From an uncultured bacterium (GTDB taxonomy: Bacteria > Bacillota_A > Clostridia > Lachnospirales > Lachnospiraceae): 27,049 bases of DNA. The stretch covers positions 1 to 27,049 of the forward strand of contig CAJMOO010000019.1 of assembly GCA_905215045.1 (NCBI GenBank), read 5' to 3'. Made by a program: the position numbers and the translations under genes. The notes beneath the pieces were generated by a model. That model was given only the letters and a program-made list of their open reading frames with translations, was not told where the DNA came from and searched no databases. This document shows, piece after piece, positions 7,811 through 16,789 of this stretch (positions are counted from its first letter, which is position 1; every line of letters starts with the position of its first letter).

Positions 7811-8404
7811 CTAACAAATATCCACACAATCCATGATCATCTTCTCACACCTTTCATAACCCAACTGCGAGCTGTTTAACGATAATGTATAATTCCTAGC
7901 CATTCCCCATTTTTGTTCTGTATAGAAATTGTAATTTGTCCTTCGCCTTTTATCTGTATCCTTGATCAGTTTTACCGCTCCATCTTCTGTAACATCGTAT
8001 AACTTGCATATACGTTTGATCTTCTCTGGCATATCTCCATGTATAAACACGTTTAACACATCATCTCTATCTTTCAGTATAAAATCAGCATTTCTTCCAA
8101 TCATAACGCATGGTTCTTTTTCTGCAATTTCCAAGATTACCTTTCTCTGTGCCTCATACAGCATATCATCCACGGATTTTCCTGTGATATCACGACCTGA
8201 AAATGCATAGGCAAAGAAGCCTTTTTTGGGAGATAATTCTGCATTTTCTTCGATATATTCTGGTGATAATCCTGATTGCTGCGCGATCTGATCTATGATA
8301 TTTTCGCTATAATAAGCAATTCCAAGTTGTTTTGCTACTTCTTCTCCGATAAAACGGCCGCCACTTCCAAATTCTCTGCTGATTGTAATGATTCTTTTTG
8401 CCAT
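7811..8404 (-). CDS. Cytidylate kinase-like family protein
   Basis: A 197-residue protein of the cytidylate kinase-like family (PF13189). It begins IITISREFGSGG, the family's phosphate-binding loop, then FIGEEVAKQLGIAYYSENII. It carries the EPCVMIGRNADFIL strand and a KDTDKRRRTNYNFYTEQKWG stretch typical of the lid region. It is distinct from the true Cmk: members are clostridial paralogues whose substrate is not established. A GGAGGAAGG site lies 4 nt before the start. It is 16 bp downstream of the MATE exporter gene on the same strand, so they form an operon. Confidence 0.88.
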   Translation of the reverse strand: MAKRIITISREFGSGGRFIGEEVAKQLGIAYYSENIIDQIAQQSGLSPEYIEENAELSPKKGFFAYAFSGRDITGKSVDDMLYEAQRKVILEIAEKEPCVMIGRNADFILKDRDDVLNVFIHGDMPEKIKRICKLYDVTEDGAVKLIKDTDKRRRTNYNFYTEQKWGMARNYTLSLNSSQLGYERCEKMIMDCVDIC

Positions 8405-8420
8405 AATACCTTCCTCCTTC

Positions 8421-9791
8421 TTAATGTGTTAACCGATCCACTTTTGTTTTTCTGATCTTCTTTAAAAAGACAAATCCGATCAGACATGCTGCAAGTTCCG
8501 TGATTGGGAATGCCCACCAGATTAAAGATACTCCTGCCTGAGCATTTCTTACAAAGACTGAAAAAATTTCTGCTAATGGTAAAATGATCACAAGCTGTCT
8601 AAGCAGTGAAATAATGAGTGATTCCATACCTCCATCTAATGCCTGATATATTCCCTGATATGCTACATTGATTCCTGCAAAAATAAAACTGATTGAGATG
8701 ATCCTCATTGCACCGATAAAATATTCTCTGGAACTTCCCGCGTTAAATAACGTTACAAAAAAGCCTGGAAAACCTTCTGTGATCAAAATTCCGAAGATCA
8801 TTAATACAATTGTATACATCAAACCATATTTGATTCCATCTTTTATTCTCTTTTTACTTCCCATTCCATAAGCAAATGCTATGATCGGCGTAATCGCATC
8901 TCTCAGTCCAAATGCTAAAAATAGGACAAACTGCTGTACTTTGTAAAACAGTCCGTAGGCCGTCTGGGCGGAAGGACTGAATTTTAAAATAAGATTCATT
9001 ACATATACCATAATAGACATCAATGCCTGTGCAATGATCGCTGGAAGTCCGATGGCGTATATTTCTTTGATGATTCCGGCATCTGGCTTCATATATTTTG
9101 CTTCATGTTCAAATTCTTTGTTTACTTTCATATGAAAGATAAACAATAACACTGCGGATGCTACCTGTCCGATGACTGTTGCATAAGCTGCACCTTGAAC
9201 CCCCATTTCCGGAACAGTCCCAATCCCATAGATCATGATCGGATCAAGGATGATATTTACCACTGCTCCCACAACCTGACCGATGGTTGAATAGAGGGAA
9301 CGTCCTGTTGCCTGTAACAGCTTCTCAAATAGAGAAAAGAAGATAATTCCCATAGAAATGATACAGCATATTCTAAGATAATTTGTCCCCATAGAAATCA
9401 CCTGCGGATCAACGGTCTGTGATGAAATATATGTTTTTACTCCAAAAATTCCAAACAATAGACAGACCACATAAATAATCCCGCCTAAAAACAGGCTGTT
9501 TCCAGCAACCTTGGCTGCCTTTTTATGATTTCCCTGTCCGAGAGTCCTTGCAAGAAGTGCATTGGCTCCTACCCCAGTTCCAATTCCTACTGCAACCATC
9601 AGCATCTGGACTGGGAACACCAACGTCAAGGCATTTAGAGCTGCCTCACTTCCCACTCTCATGTTACCTACAAAAGCACTATCTACAATATTGTAGACCG
9701 CCTGCAATGCCATCGATAAGATCATTGGAATTCCCATCTGGATCATGAGCTTATTGACTGGCATATCCTTCATCTTGTTACTTTCTGCCAT
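8421..9791 (-). CDS. MATE family multidrug/metabolite exporter
   Basis: A 456-residue polytopic membrane protein with about 12 hydrophobic segments in two halves. It has the MATE N-terminal pattern ([20 protein letters not shown], then [10 protein letters not shown]), the GANALLAR repeat, and the second-half [17 protein letters not shown]. It should export cationic or organic compounds using a Na+ or H+ gradient; the substrate is unknown. AAGGAGG lies 10 nt before the start. It heads an operon with the cytidylate kinase-like gene, and upstream lies the hairpin-rich 400-bp gap. Confidence 0.93.
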   Translation of the reverse strand: MAESNKMKDMPVNKLMIQMGIPMILSMALQAVYNIVDSAFVGNMRVGSEAALNALTLVFPVQMLMVAVGIGTGVGANALLARTLGQGNHKKAAKVAGNSLFLGGIIYVVCLLFGIFGVKTYISSQTVDPQVISMGTNYLRICCIISMGIIFFSLFEKLLQATGRSLYSTIGQVVGAVVNIILDPIMIYGIGTVPEMGVQGAAYATVIGQVASAVLLFIFHMKVNKEFEHEAKYMKPDAGIIKEIYAIGLPAIIAQALMSIMVYVMNLILKFSPSAQTAYGLFYKVQQFVLFLAFGLRDAITPIIAFAYGMGSKKRIKDGIKYGLMYTIVLMIFGILITEGFPGFFVTLFNAGSSREYFIGAMRIISISFIFAGINVAYQGIYQALDGGMESLIISLLRQLVIILPLAEIFSVFVRNAQAGVSLIWWAFPITELAACLIGFVFLKKIRKTKVDRLTH

Positions 9792-9819
9792 TTTTATTTT
9801 TCCTCCTTTTTTTGCATAT

Positions 9820-9842
9820 AGAATCCTATTTTGTAGGATTCT
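9820..9842. repeat. Perfect 9-bp hairpin upstream of the MATE gene
   Basis: AGAATCCTA (9820-9828) and TAGGATTCT (9834-9842) flank a 5-nt loop. It sits just upstream of the MATE ribosome binding site, so in the minus-strand RNA it would be a 5' leader hairpin. It also abuts the GC-rich block at 9843-9906. It has no strong U tract on the minus side. Confidence 0.6.
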
Positions 9843-9906
9843 CCGCCTGCGGCGGGTCGCTTCAGCGACACATTACCCCTCCGCCGCAGTGCGATCCTGC
9901 CCGGAG
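9843..9906. repeat. GC-rich structured block, REP/MITE-like
   Basis: This segment is far more GC-rich than its surroundings. CTGCGGCGG (9847-9855) pairs with CCGCCGCAG (9881-9889). Inside that stem, GTCGCT (9856-9861) and AGCGAC (9864-9869) form a second perfect hairpin. An outer CTCCG/CGGAG pairing is possible. Composition and nested palindromes resemble short repeated extragenic elements of Lachnospiraceae genomes; this resemblance is from memory and was not searched. Confidence 0.6.
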
Positions 9907-9909
9907 GGC

Positions 9910-9957
9910 TTTTTTATTTCATAGGGGATTTCATCGAAATTTCTATGAAATAAAAAA
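9910..9957. terminator. 15-bp A/T-flanked hairpin, terminator-like
   Basis: The arms 9910-9924 and 9943-9957 are perfectly complementary over 15 bp and end in T and A runs, so an RNA from either strand would form a stem next to a U-rich arm. A smaller ATTTC/GAAAT pairing lies inside the loop. With the hairpins at 9962-10085 it forms the 3' region of the msmK transcript on the minus strand. Confidence 0.55.
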
Positions 9958-9961
9958 AGAA

Positions 9962-10085
9962 TGTAGTTTATCAGAATAAGCTGGACTTACGCTGATTCGC
10001 TACACACTTTTTAATGACGTTTTATGATTTTTTAAATAGAAAAAACGAGCAGCAAAACTGGATTTACGCTCGTTTGCTACTCGTT
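9962..10085. repeat. Two related hairpins downstream of msmK
   Basis: Hairpin 1: TGTAG/CTACA and ATCAG/CTGAT between 9962 and 10004, with a 3-nt internal loop. Hairpin 2: the arms 10044-10056 and 10073-10085 pair with one mismatch. Their 3' halves share the sequence CTGGA-Y-TTACGCT followed by four variable bases and GCTAC, so they are diverged copies of one unit about 70-80 bp apart. On the minus strand hairpin 2 is followed by a T run, so it probably terminates the msmEFG-aga-msmK transcript. The remainder up to 10191 is AT-rich with a TTTTTTGAA/TTCAAAAAA inverted repeat (10106-10140) and no gene. Confidence 0.65.
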
Positions 10086-10191
10086 TGGTTTTTATTATAT
10101 TTTTATTTTTTGAAAAAGTCAAATATAATTATTCAAAAAATGAGTTGTTTATATTTATTTAAAATTTTACTTTCAGATCATCTGATCCTAC

Positions 10192-11304
10192 TTAATTAAT
10201 GATCGTTTTTGATGTTTCTTTATCAAAAAGGTGTATTTTATGTATGTCTAATGCAATTTCTGCTGTATCACCTGTTTTAATTGTTGTTTTTGGATCAACT
10301 CGTGCTGTTATTGAATTTCCATTGATATCAAAATATAAGAATGTTTCTGCTCCAAGCATTTCCATGTCTGATACTTTCGCATGTAGCATTACTTTATCAA
10401 CATCACTCTCTAAAGATTCTCTATCATAAATATCTTCAGGACGAATTCCCATGACAATCTTTTTATCAGCATAATTTTCTTTAATCAGCTTTTCTGATTT
10501 CTCTTTTGGAAGGTTGATCTTATTATTTCCAACTTCTAAATATGCCTCATCATCTTTAACTTTACATATTGCATCTAATAAATTCATCTGTGGTGACCCA
10601 ATAAATCCTGCAACAAATATGTTTTTAGGTTTGTTATATAAATTGTATGGAGTATCAATTTGCTGTACGACTCCATCTTTCATAACTACGATTCTTGTTC
10701 CCAATGTCATAGCTTCTGTCTGATCATGAGTTACATAAATAATAGTAGTTCCTAGCTGTCTGTGAAGTTTTGAAATTTCTTGACGCATCTGTACTCTTAA
10801 TTTTGCATCCAGATTTGACAATGGTTCATCCATTAAGAATACCTTTGGGTTTCTTACAATAGCACGTCCCATTGCAACTCTTTGTCGCTGTCCACCTGAT
10901 AATGCACTCGGTTTTCTATCCAATAAATGTTCTAAATCTAAAATTTTTGCTGCATGAACAACCTTTTCTTTAATTTCTTCTTTCGGTAATTTTCTTAATT
11001 TTAACCCAAAAGCCATATTATCAAATACAGTCATATGTGGATACAATGCATAATTCTGAAATACCATCGCAATATCTCTATCTTTCGGTTCTACATCATT
11101 CATTACTTTTCCATCAATTTTTAATTCTCCACTACTAATATCTTCCAATCCTGCTATCATACGTAATGTTGTTGATTTTCCACATCCAGATGGACCTACA
11201 AAAATAATAAATTCTTTATCTTCTATTTCTAAATTAAAATCTTTTACTGCTTCAAACCCATTGTCATATACTTTATTAACATGAGATAATGATAAATTTG
11301 CCAT
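10192..11304 (-). CDS. msmK: Sugar ABC transporter ATPase, MsmK/UgpC type
   Basis: The ATP-binding subunit that powers import of oligosaccharides by the MsmEFG system. Its 370 residues carry Walker A GPSGCGKST (37-45), the Q-loop VFQNYALYPHM (81-91), signature LSGGQRQR (135-142), Walker B VFLMDEP (155-161) and the H-loop VTHDQTEA. A C-terminal TOBE-type regulatory domain has GIRPEDIYD. This long CUT1 ATPase type often serves several sugar importers at once. The start has AAAGGAG 7 nt upstream. It is the last gene of the msmEFG-aga-msmK run, 17 bp after the alpha-galactosidase, and is followed by stacked hairpins. Confidence 0.95.
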   Translation of the reverse strand: MANLSLSHVNKVYDNGFEAVKDFNLEIEDKEFIIFVGPSGCGKSTTLRMIAGLEDISSGELKIDGKVMNDVEPKDRDIAMVFQNYALYPHMTVFDNMAFGLKLRKLPKEEIKEKVVHAAKILDLEHLLDRKPSALSGGQRQRVAMGRAIVRNPKVFLMDEPLSNLDAKLRVQMRQEISKLHRQLGTTIIYVTHDQTEAMTLGTRIVVMKDGVVQQIDTPYNLYNKPKNIFVAGFIGSPQMNLLDAICKVKDDEAYLEVGNNKINLPKEKSEKLIKENYADKKIVMGIRPEDIYDRESLESDVDKVMLHAKVSDMEMLGAETFLYFDINGNSITARVDPKTTIKTGDTAEIALDIHKIHLFDKETSKTIIN

Positions 11305-11321
11305 ATAAATCTCCTTTCACT

Positions 11322-13520
11322 TTAAAGCAATGCTTCTTTTACATAAAATGTCATTGTTTCATATTCTTTCACTCTCATTGGAACTGGTATTCCTGCATAC
11401 ATAAGAGTTTTTCCATAATATTTTCTCGTGTTTCCTTCTATCACATAGATTTTTTCTGGATCCAATCCTTTAAATTTTAATAAATGGACTCTTCCATTGC
11501 TGTTACTATTTAATGCCGTATAAAACATCAATGCTTGCTCTTTTTCTTCTGATACAAATTCCCATGCAGCAAATTCAGTATTTTCCATCGGATTTGTAAT
11601 CCTGTAATATTGTCCCTCACGAATTATATCAGCATATTTTTTATACTGTTCAATCTGTATCTTTACTGCTTCTTTGTCTGCATCATTCATCTGTGTTAAA
11701 TCCAGCTCATAACCAAAAGTACCTGCCATAGCTACAGCACCTCTTGTTTCAATCGGAACCGTCCTTCCGGTCTGTTCATTTGGACACACTGACACATGAG
11801 AGCCAACAGAACTAATTGGATAGCCAAAGGAACTTCCATATTGAATTTTTATTCGATCAATAGCATCTGTATTATCGCTACACCATGCCTGTGGGGCATA
11901 ATACAACATTCCAGCATCAAATCTTCCTCCGCCTCCAGAACAAGACTCAATCAAAAGATCTGGATATCGTTCTACGATAGCATTTAACACATTATACAAA
12001 CCTAATACATATCGATGAAGTACTTCCCCTTGACGTTGTGCTGGAAGATCATTTGCATATACATTTCCAATACTTCGATTCATATCTAACTTGACATATT
12101 CAATATTGGCTTGATCCATTATATCAAAAAAGCATTTTTTAATGTATTCTTGCACATCTTTTCTTCCCATATCAAGTAACAACTGATTTCTTCCTCTAAA
12201 TGGTTTTCTCCCTGGAACTGTAAGACACCACTCTGGATGCTCTCGATACAGGCAACTGTCTTCGCTTACCATCTCTAATTCAAACCATAGTCCAAATTTC
12301 AAACCGATCTCATTAATCTGATTGACAAACTCTGACAAACTGCATCCTAATTTTTCTTCATTTACAAACCAATCACCAAGTCCACTGTTATCGTCATCAC
12401 GCTTTCCAAACCAACCATCATCCATAACAAGCATTTCAATCCCAAGATTTTTTGCCTGCTTTGCAATTTCTATCAATTTTTCCCCTGTAAAATCAAAATA
12501 GGTAGCCTCCCAATTATTCACAAGAATTGGTGGTCTTTTGTTGATATAATTACTCCTGCAAAGATTCTCTCTAAAAATTTTATGATAATTATGTGATAAT
12601 TTTTCAAAACCGCAACTACTATAGCTCATAACTACTTCTGGTGCAATAAATTCTTGTTCTGATTCTAAGATAAAACTAAAATCATGTGGATGAATTCCCA
12701 TTGCCATTCTTGTTTGAAAAAATTGATCTTGTTCAACTTCTATTACAAAGTTTCCACTATATAAAAATGAGAGTCCATAACAATCTCCATATGTTTCTGA
12801 TGCATTTCTCTCGCAAAGAATTCCAAATGGATTCTGCTGATGACTAGAAGTTCCTCGAATACTTCCTATTTGGTAAATTCCCTGTGTTACTTTTGATCTT
12901 TGCATCTGTCGTTCCATAGTATGTCGTCCTGTAAAATTGATAATATCAAAATCTCCATATGAAAAATCAAGATTGGCAGAAAGAATTTTCTCAATTTGCA
13001 CTTTTTCTTTACTATGATTTTTTACGATCACAGACCTTGTTATAACATCTTGTTTTTCAAATACTCCGTATAATAATCTTACTTCAAGTCCTGTGACATC
13101 ATCCTGCATTAAAATTTCTAATGTCTGTGCATCCCCTTTATGATCAAACAATGCCGGCAATCCATCTAATGAATATTTTCCATTGTATATCTTGTGAGAT
13201 TTGTATTTCAGATCAACTTGTCTGTTCCCATTTTTATTGCAAACTTCCAAGCAGCAAATTCTATAATCCCCATTATCTGCCCCTGTATATTCTTGTGGAA
13301 GTACATCAAGCGAATATGTTCTGTCATTTCCAACCTCATTAGGATTTGGAGAAAATCCTCTATCATATTTTTGGATCAGATAGCTTAAATCATCATCTCC
13401 TATATTTTTTCCATAATATAAATGAATCAATCTATCATATTTATCAATCTGCATTTGATACATTGAATTTTCTGTATCTATTTGTATGATCTTATTATCT
13501 TTTTTAAAGTGAATACTCAT
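11322..13520 (-). CDS. aga: Alpha-galactosidase, GH36
   Basis: Releases terminal alpha-1,6-galactose from melibiose, raffinose and stachyose in the cytoplasm; no signal peptide is visible. Its 732 residues are the usual length for bacterial GH36. Motifs include the beta-sandwich N-terminal domain, MDDGWFGKR (366-374), the nucleophile Asp479 in YVKLDMNRS, SCSGGGGRFD (526-535) and CSDNTDAIDR (547-556), whose first Asp (549) is the likely acid/base. Most relatives I recall have KWDMNR where this has KLDMNR, so a Trp beside the nucleophile is replaced by Leu. A weak GGAAGAAGG site precedes the ATG. It lies between msmG and msmK, an arrangement typical of raffinose-use loci. Confidence 0.96.
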   Translation of the reverse strand: MSIHFKKDNKIIQIDTENSMYQMQIDKYDRLIHLYYGKNIGDDDLSYLIQKYDRGFSPNPNEVGNDRTYSLDVLPQEYTGADNGDYRICCLEVCNKNGNRQVDLKYKSHKIYNGKYSLDGLPALFDHKGDAQTLEILMQDDVTGLEVRLLYGVFEKQDVITRSVIVKNHSKEKVQIEKILSANLDFSYGDFDIINFTGRHTMERQMQRSKVTQGIYQIGSIRGTSSHQQNPFGILCERNASETYGDCYGLSFLYSGNFVIEVEQDQFFQTRMAMGIHPHDFSFILESEQEFIAPEVVMSYSSCGFEKLSHNYHKIFRENLCRSNYINKRPPILVNNWEATYFDFTGEKLIEIAKQAKNLGIEMLVMDDGWFGKRDDDNSGLGDWFVNEEKLGCSLSEFVNQINEIGLKFGLWFELEMVSEDSCLYREHPEWCLTVPGRKPFRGRNQLLLDMGRKDVQEYIKKCFFDIMDQANIEYVKLDMNRSIGNVYANDLPAQRQGEVLHRYVLGLYNVLNAIVERYPDLLIESCSGGGGRFDAGMLYYAPQAWCSDNTDAIDRIKIQYGSSFGYPISSVGSHVSVCPNEQTGRTVPIETRGAVAMAGTFGYELDLTQMNDADKEAVKIQIEQYKKYADIIREGQYYRITNPMENTEFAAWEFVSEEKEQALMFYTALNSNSNGRVHLLKFKGLDPEKIYVIEGNTRKYYGKTLMYAGIPVPMRVKEYETMTFYVKEALL

Positions 13521-13567
13521 CCTTCTTCCTTTCTATGGTGTCAATTCTAAAACCTTTCATTTTACAT

Positions 13568-14434
13568 TTATTTTACTGAACCATTTACTACACCGTTAAT
13601 AATCTGTTTCTGTGCAAATAAATATAAAATCAAAATAGGTACTAATGCTAATAAATAGGATGCAAATGCCAAGTTATAATTAGTTCCAAACTGAGTCTGG
13701 AATAAAAGCTGTGCTAAAGGTAATGTTGTATCCTTACCACTTCCACCACTTAGAATAACCAGTGGCGTCATAACATCATTCCATACACTCAGTGCCGTTA
13801 AAACAATAACTGTGGCATGCATCGGTTTTAATAATGGAAAGATCACTTTCCAAAATGTTGTCCAAGTCGTTGCACCATCTACATAAGCCGCTTCTTCCAA
13901 CGCTAATGGTATATTCTTTAAATACCCTGTATATAACAATAAATTCATCGGGAAGAAAAATACCGTATACAGTATGATCAATCCAAGTTTATTATCAATT
14001 CCAATAATACTTGTCTCTTTTACAAGCGGAAGCATCAACATTGAAAATGGAACAAACATTCCACTGATAAAGTATAAATAAAGGAAGTTAAAGCTCTTAT
14101 GTTTATTCATTTTTCGTCCAATCGCATATGCTGCCATAGAATGAAAGATAACAACAACAATCAATGTCACGATTGTGATAAACAAAGAATTACCTATTGT
14201 ATGAAAGAAATCTGTTGTCTGAATCGCCTGAATAAAATTTTGAAAACTGAAATGTCGTGGAAGCGCCAATGCTCCAGAAACATCATTTGTCATCTCTGTA
14301 GGCTGTTTAAATGCAATTATCACTGTCATATATAAAGGAAAAACTATTGTCAATGCCAACAGAATCAGCAATAAGGTCCTTCCCCAAACTGCCATATTTC
14401 CTTTATCCTTTATTCTTTTCTTAATCGTTGCCAT
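13568..14434 (-). CDS. msmG: Oligosaccharide ABC transporter permease MsmG
   Basis: Inner-membrane permease of a CUT1-type sugar importer: 288 residues with six predicted membrane segments and the EAA loop EEAAYVDGATTWTTFWKVIFP, which docks on the MsmK ATPase. The N-terminal basic stretch fits the positive-inside rule. Its ATG shares one base with the msmF stop (TAATG), and its GGGAGG site lies inside the end of msmF, so the two are translationally coupled. It pairs with MsmF to form the channel. Confidence 0.93.
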   Translation of the reverse strand: MATIKKRIKDKGNMAVWGRTLLLILLALTIVFPLYMTVIIAFKQPTEMTNDVSGALALPRHFSFQNFIQAIQTTDFFHTIGNSLFITIVTLIVVVIFHSMAAYAIGRKMNKHKSFNFLYLYFISGMFVPFSMLMLPLVKETSIIGIDNKLGLIILYTVFFFPMNLLLYTGYLKNIPLALEEAAYVDGATTWTTFWKVIFPLLKPMHATVIVLTALSVWNDVMTPLVILSGGSGKDTTLPLAQLLFQTQFGTNYNLAFASYLLALVPILILYLFAQKQIINGVVNGSVK

Positions 14435-15303
14435 TATAACTGTACCTCCCTCTTATTTAAAAACTTCATCTGAAATACAGAAATTAATACAATTACTATA
14501 AAATAGATTACTGAGTTTGCACACTGATATCCAAACTGACTTCCGCTAAGTCCTGTCTTATAAATAAGATATGATATGGATTCTGTAGAACTATTTGGTC
14601 CTCCTCCAGTCATTGCTACAATCTGATCAAAAGCCATTAAAAAGTTTTTCATACATAATACCATATTAATCGTAAAAAATGGTGCTATCAAAGGAAATGA
14701 AATATGCCAGAATTTTTGCCATGGACTAGCTCCATCAATGGCTGCTGCTTCATATACATCCCCAGGAATTGTCTGTAAACCAGAAATGTAAATAATCGTA
14801 TTAAAGGCAATTGCCTGCCATGCTGTACATATAATGATCGCAAACCAAGCAGTACTTTCATTACTTAAAAGACTGGTACTTAAAAATTCATTTCCGATCA
14901 ATTTTCCAAAGCTTGGAAGAATAAATGTAAAAAAGAAATTAAATACATAACCTACAACTAATCCTCCAAGAATATTTGGTAAAAAATACAGACCTCTGAA
15001 AAAACTTTTTCCTTTAATTTTTGAATTTAACAAAACTGCAAGGCAGATACTGATCACATTTACTATGATTGTTGCTGTTATTGCAAACTTAAATGTAAAG
15101 AAATATGAATTCAAAATTCTGCTATCCTTAAACATATCGAAATAATTCTGAAACCCTACCCAGTTGAAATCTCCAAAACCTCTAGAATCTGTCAAACTGT
15201 ATACAACTGCATTAATTAACGGGAACGTGTTAAATGCAAAGAAACAGATCAATATTGGAAGTACAAATAATTTATAGGTTTTTCCAAGTTTAACTTTCTT
15301 CAT
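14434..15303 (-). CDS. msmF: Oligosaccharide ABC transporter permease MsmF
   Basis: Partner permease of MsmG: 289 residues, about six membrane segments, starting with the KLFVLPILICFFAFNTFP helix typical of MalF/MsmF-like proteins. The EAA loop is YEAAAIDGASPWQKFWHISFP. A strong AAGGAGG site lies upstream. It follows the binding-protein gene by 13 bp and overlaps msmG by one base. Confidence 0.93.
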   Translation of the reverse strand: MKKVKLGKTYKLFVLPILICFFAFNTFPLINAVVYSLTDSRGFGDFNWVGFQNYFDMFKDSRILNSYFFTFKFAITATIIVNVISICLAVLLNSKIKGKSFFRGLYFLPNILGGLVVGYVFNFFFTFILPSFGKLIGNEFLSTSLLSNESTAWFAIIICTAWQAIAFNTIIYISGLQTIPGDVYEAAAIDGASPWQKFWHISFPLIAPFFTINMVLCMKNFLMAFDQIVAMTGGGPNSSTESISYLIYKTGLSGSQFGYQCANSVIYFIVIVLISVFQMKFLNKREVQL

Positions 15304-15316
15304 AACATCCTCCTTT

Positions 15317-16579
15317 TTATTTCTGAAGTTTTCGAATTAAATTTCGATTACTCTTCTTCCATTCTGTATCAAACTTATTTAAAAATGTTTTCATATCATT
15401 GTTCATTAAGTATCCTTGGATCATATCACCTGCTGGAAGATCTGCTGGATAATGATGATCTGGAAAGTCAACAACCTTATTATTATTAAAATATTTTTCC
15501 ATTTCTTTTAAATCAGCTGGAACAGGGAATTTTCCTTTGATGCAGGAAACAGAACTAGATTGTTTCATATAGGTTGCAACATTTTCATCTTGTAACATAA
15601 AGTCAATAAATTTTAAACATTCTTTTTTATGATCTGCCTTCATAACGCTAAACATAACATCAATTCCTGATACTAATTTTGTTTTTGATGCATCATTTAA
15701 TACAGGTAATGTAAACGCACCAAGATTCATGTCTGGATTTGTACTTCGAATCTGAGGAATTGCAAAGTTTCCAGTAAGAAGCATTGCAGAATCACCTTTA
15801 CTAAAAGCAGTCGTTCCATCATTATAAGAATATGCAAATGGATCCTTCTGCCCATAATTTAAAAGTTCTTTCAATTTTTTAGCCGGTTCTCCATAATGAT
15901 TTGAGAAAGAATCTTTTCCTTGATTAACGTTATCATAAATTGTTGTTGAAGTAAGGTTTGCTGCTAATGCATTCCATGGAGTAATTCCTGTCCAGGAATC
16001 TTTTAACATAAAATAAAAAGGTGTCTCTCCATCTGATTTAATCTGTTTACAAAGAGCGATAAATTCATCCCATGTCTCAGGAATCTTCCATCCATATTTT
16101 TTGAACATATCTCTATTATAAAGAACACCCGCAGCATTTGCTGCATATGGTACACAATATGTTCCTTTTTTCTTACTCAGTTCCAATTGCTTTGCCATAT
16201 CTTTATAAACATCTTTTACTTTATCAAGTCCTTTATAATCGCTTATGTCTACTATCGTATCTGCATCTACAAAATCAGCATAAGAACGTTCACCACCTAA
16301 AATCGCTATATCTGGTGGATTTTCTTTTACCAAACGAGTTTTCAAAATTGTCAGGGCATCACTTGGTGAATCCATCTGAATGTGAATATTAGGATTTTCT
16401 TTTTCAAATTTATCAATCATCTTTTGCAAGATGTCTACGGTCTCCCTTTTATAATTTAATATATTAATAGTTACCTTTTTACCTGAATCTTGATTCGAAC
16501 GACCACATCCTATCGATACCACACTAATCATGCATATTATCATAATAAATGAGATAATTCTTGACCATTGTTTTTTCAA
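15317..16579 (-). CDS. msmE: Oligosaccharide-binding lipoprotein MsmE, TTG start
   Basis: Extracellular solute-binding protein of the CUT1 class that captures the oligosaccharide and delivers it to MsmFG. Its 420 residues begin with a lipoprotein signal peptide: basic MKKQWSR, a hydrophobic core, then the lipobox SIGC with the lipidated Cys at 25. Family motifs include VTINILNYKRETVDILQKMIDKFEKENP cut to its typical opening strand-helix, and GDSAMLLTGNFAIPQI. The start codon is TTG: GGAGG lies 8 nt upstream and no ATG fits before the signal peptide. It is first in the msmEFG-aga-msmK operon and diverges from the AraC regulator. The sugar is inferred from the alpha-galactosidase and sucrose phosphorylase nearby. 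Confidence 0.93.
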   Translation of the reverse strand: MKKQWSRIISFIMIICMISVVSIGCGRSNQDSGKKVTINILNYKRETVDILQKMIDKFEKENPNIHIQMDSPSDALTILKTRLVKENPPDIAILGGERSYADFVDADTIVDISDYKGLDKVKDVYKDMAKQLELSKKKGTYCVPYAANAAGVLYNRDMFKKYGWKIPETWDEFIALCKQIKSDGETPFYFMLKDSWTGITPWNALAANLTSTTIYDNVNQGKDSFSNHYGEPAKKLKELLNYGQKDPFAYSYNDGTTAFSKGDSAMLLTGNFAIPQIRSTNPDMNLGAFTLPVLNDASKTKLVSGIDVMFSVMKADHKKECLKFIDFMLQDENVATYMKQSSSVSCIKGKFPVPADLKEMEKYFNNNKVVDFPDHHYPADLPAGDMIQGYLMNNDMKTFLNKFDTEWKKSNRNLIRKLQK

Positions 16580-16680
16580 ATGCTTATCCTCCTTTTTTAT
16601 AATCTTTGTACAACTATTCCTCGAGAAACTGACTTTATTATAGCATTATACACAAAAACAAGGAATGGATTAACTTAAGA

Positions 16681-16747
16681 TATTATATATCAAAATACTA
16701 TCTATCCCTTTTTTTGTTGAACTCATCTAGCATTTTGATATATAATA
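16681..16747. promoter_or_regulatory. 16-bp inverted repeat in the msmE/AraC divergent promoter, likely operator
   Basis: TATTATATATCAAAAT (16681-16696) and its exact complement (16732-16747) are separated by 35 bp in the 210-bp gap between the divergent genes. The right arm contains the -10 box of the AraC gene. The left arm contains the same TATAAT facing msmE, but without a good -35. A second TATAAT for msmE lies nearer that gene, in GTGTATAATGC. The layout suggests that the AraC-type protein binds both arms, represses itself and activates msmE. AraC regulators more often use direct repeats, so this is a hypothesis. Confidence 0.6.
16717..16746 (+). promoter_or_regulatory. Promoter of the AraC regulator gene
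   Basis: TTGAAC (16717-16722), 18 bp, then TATAAT (16741-16746). The -10 box lies inside the right arm of the inverted repeat, which would make the gene autoregulated if that repeat is an operator. The leader is about 40 nt. Confidence 0.6.
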
Positions 16748-16789
16748 AAAAAAAAACCTTATATTCATTTATTTATGAAAGGAGTCTCT

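Noticed and set aside
10086..10191. Possible small gene in the AT-rich gap after msmK
   Set aside because: The plus-strand frame over 10014-10199 crosses a terminator hairpin, is compositionally just A/T-rich, and has no ribosome site.
16775..16789. AraC start at 16775
   Set aside because: That ATG overlaps the AAAGGAG ribosome site used by the ATG at 16790.
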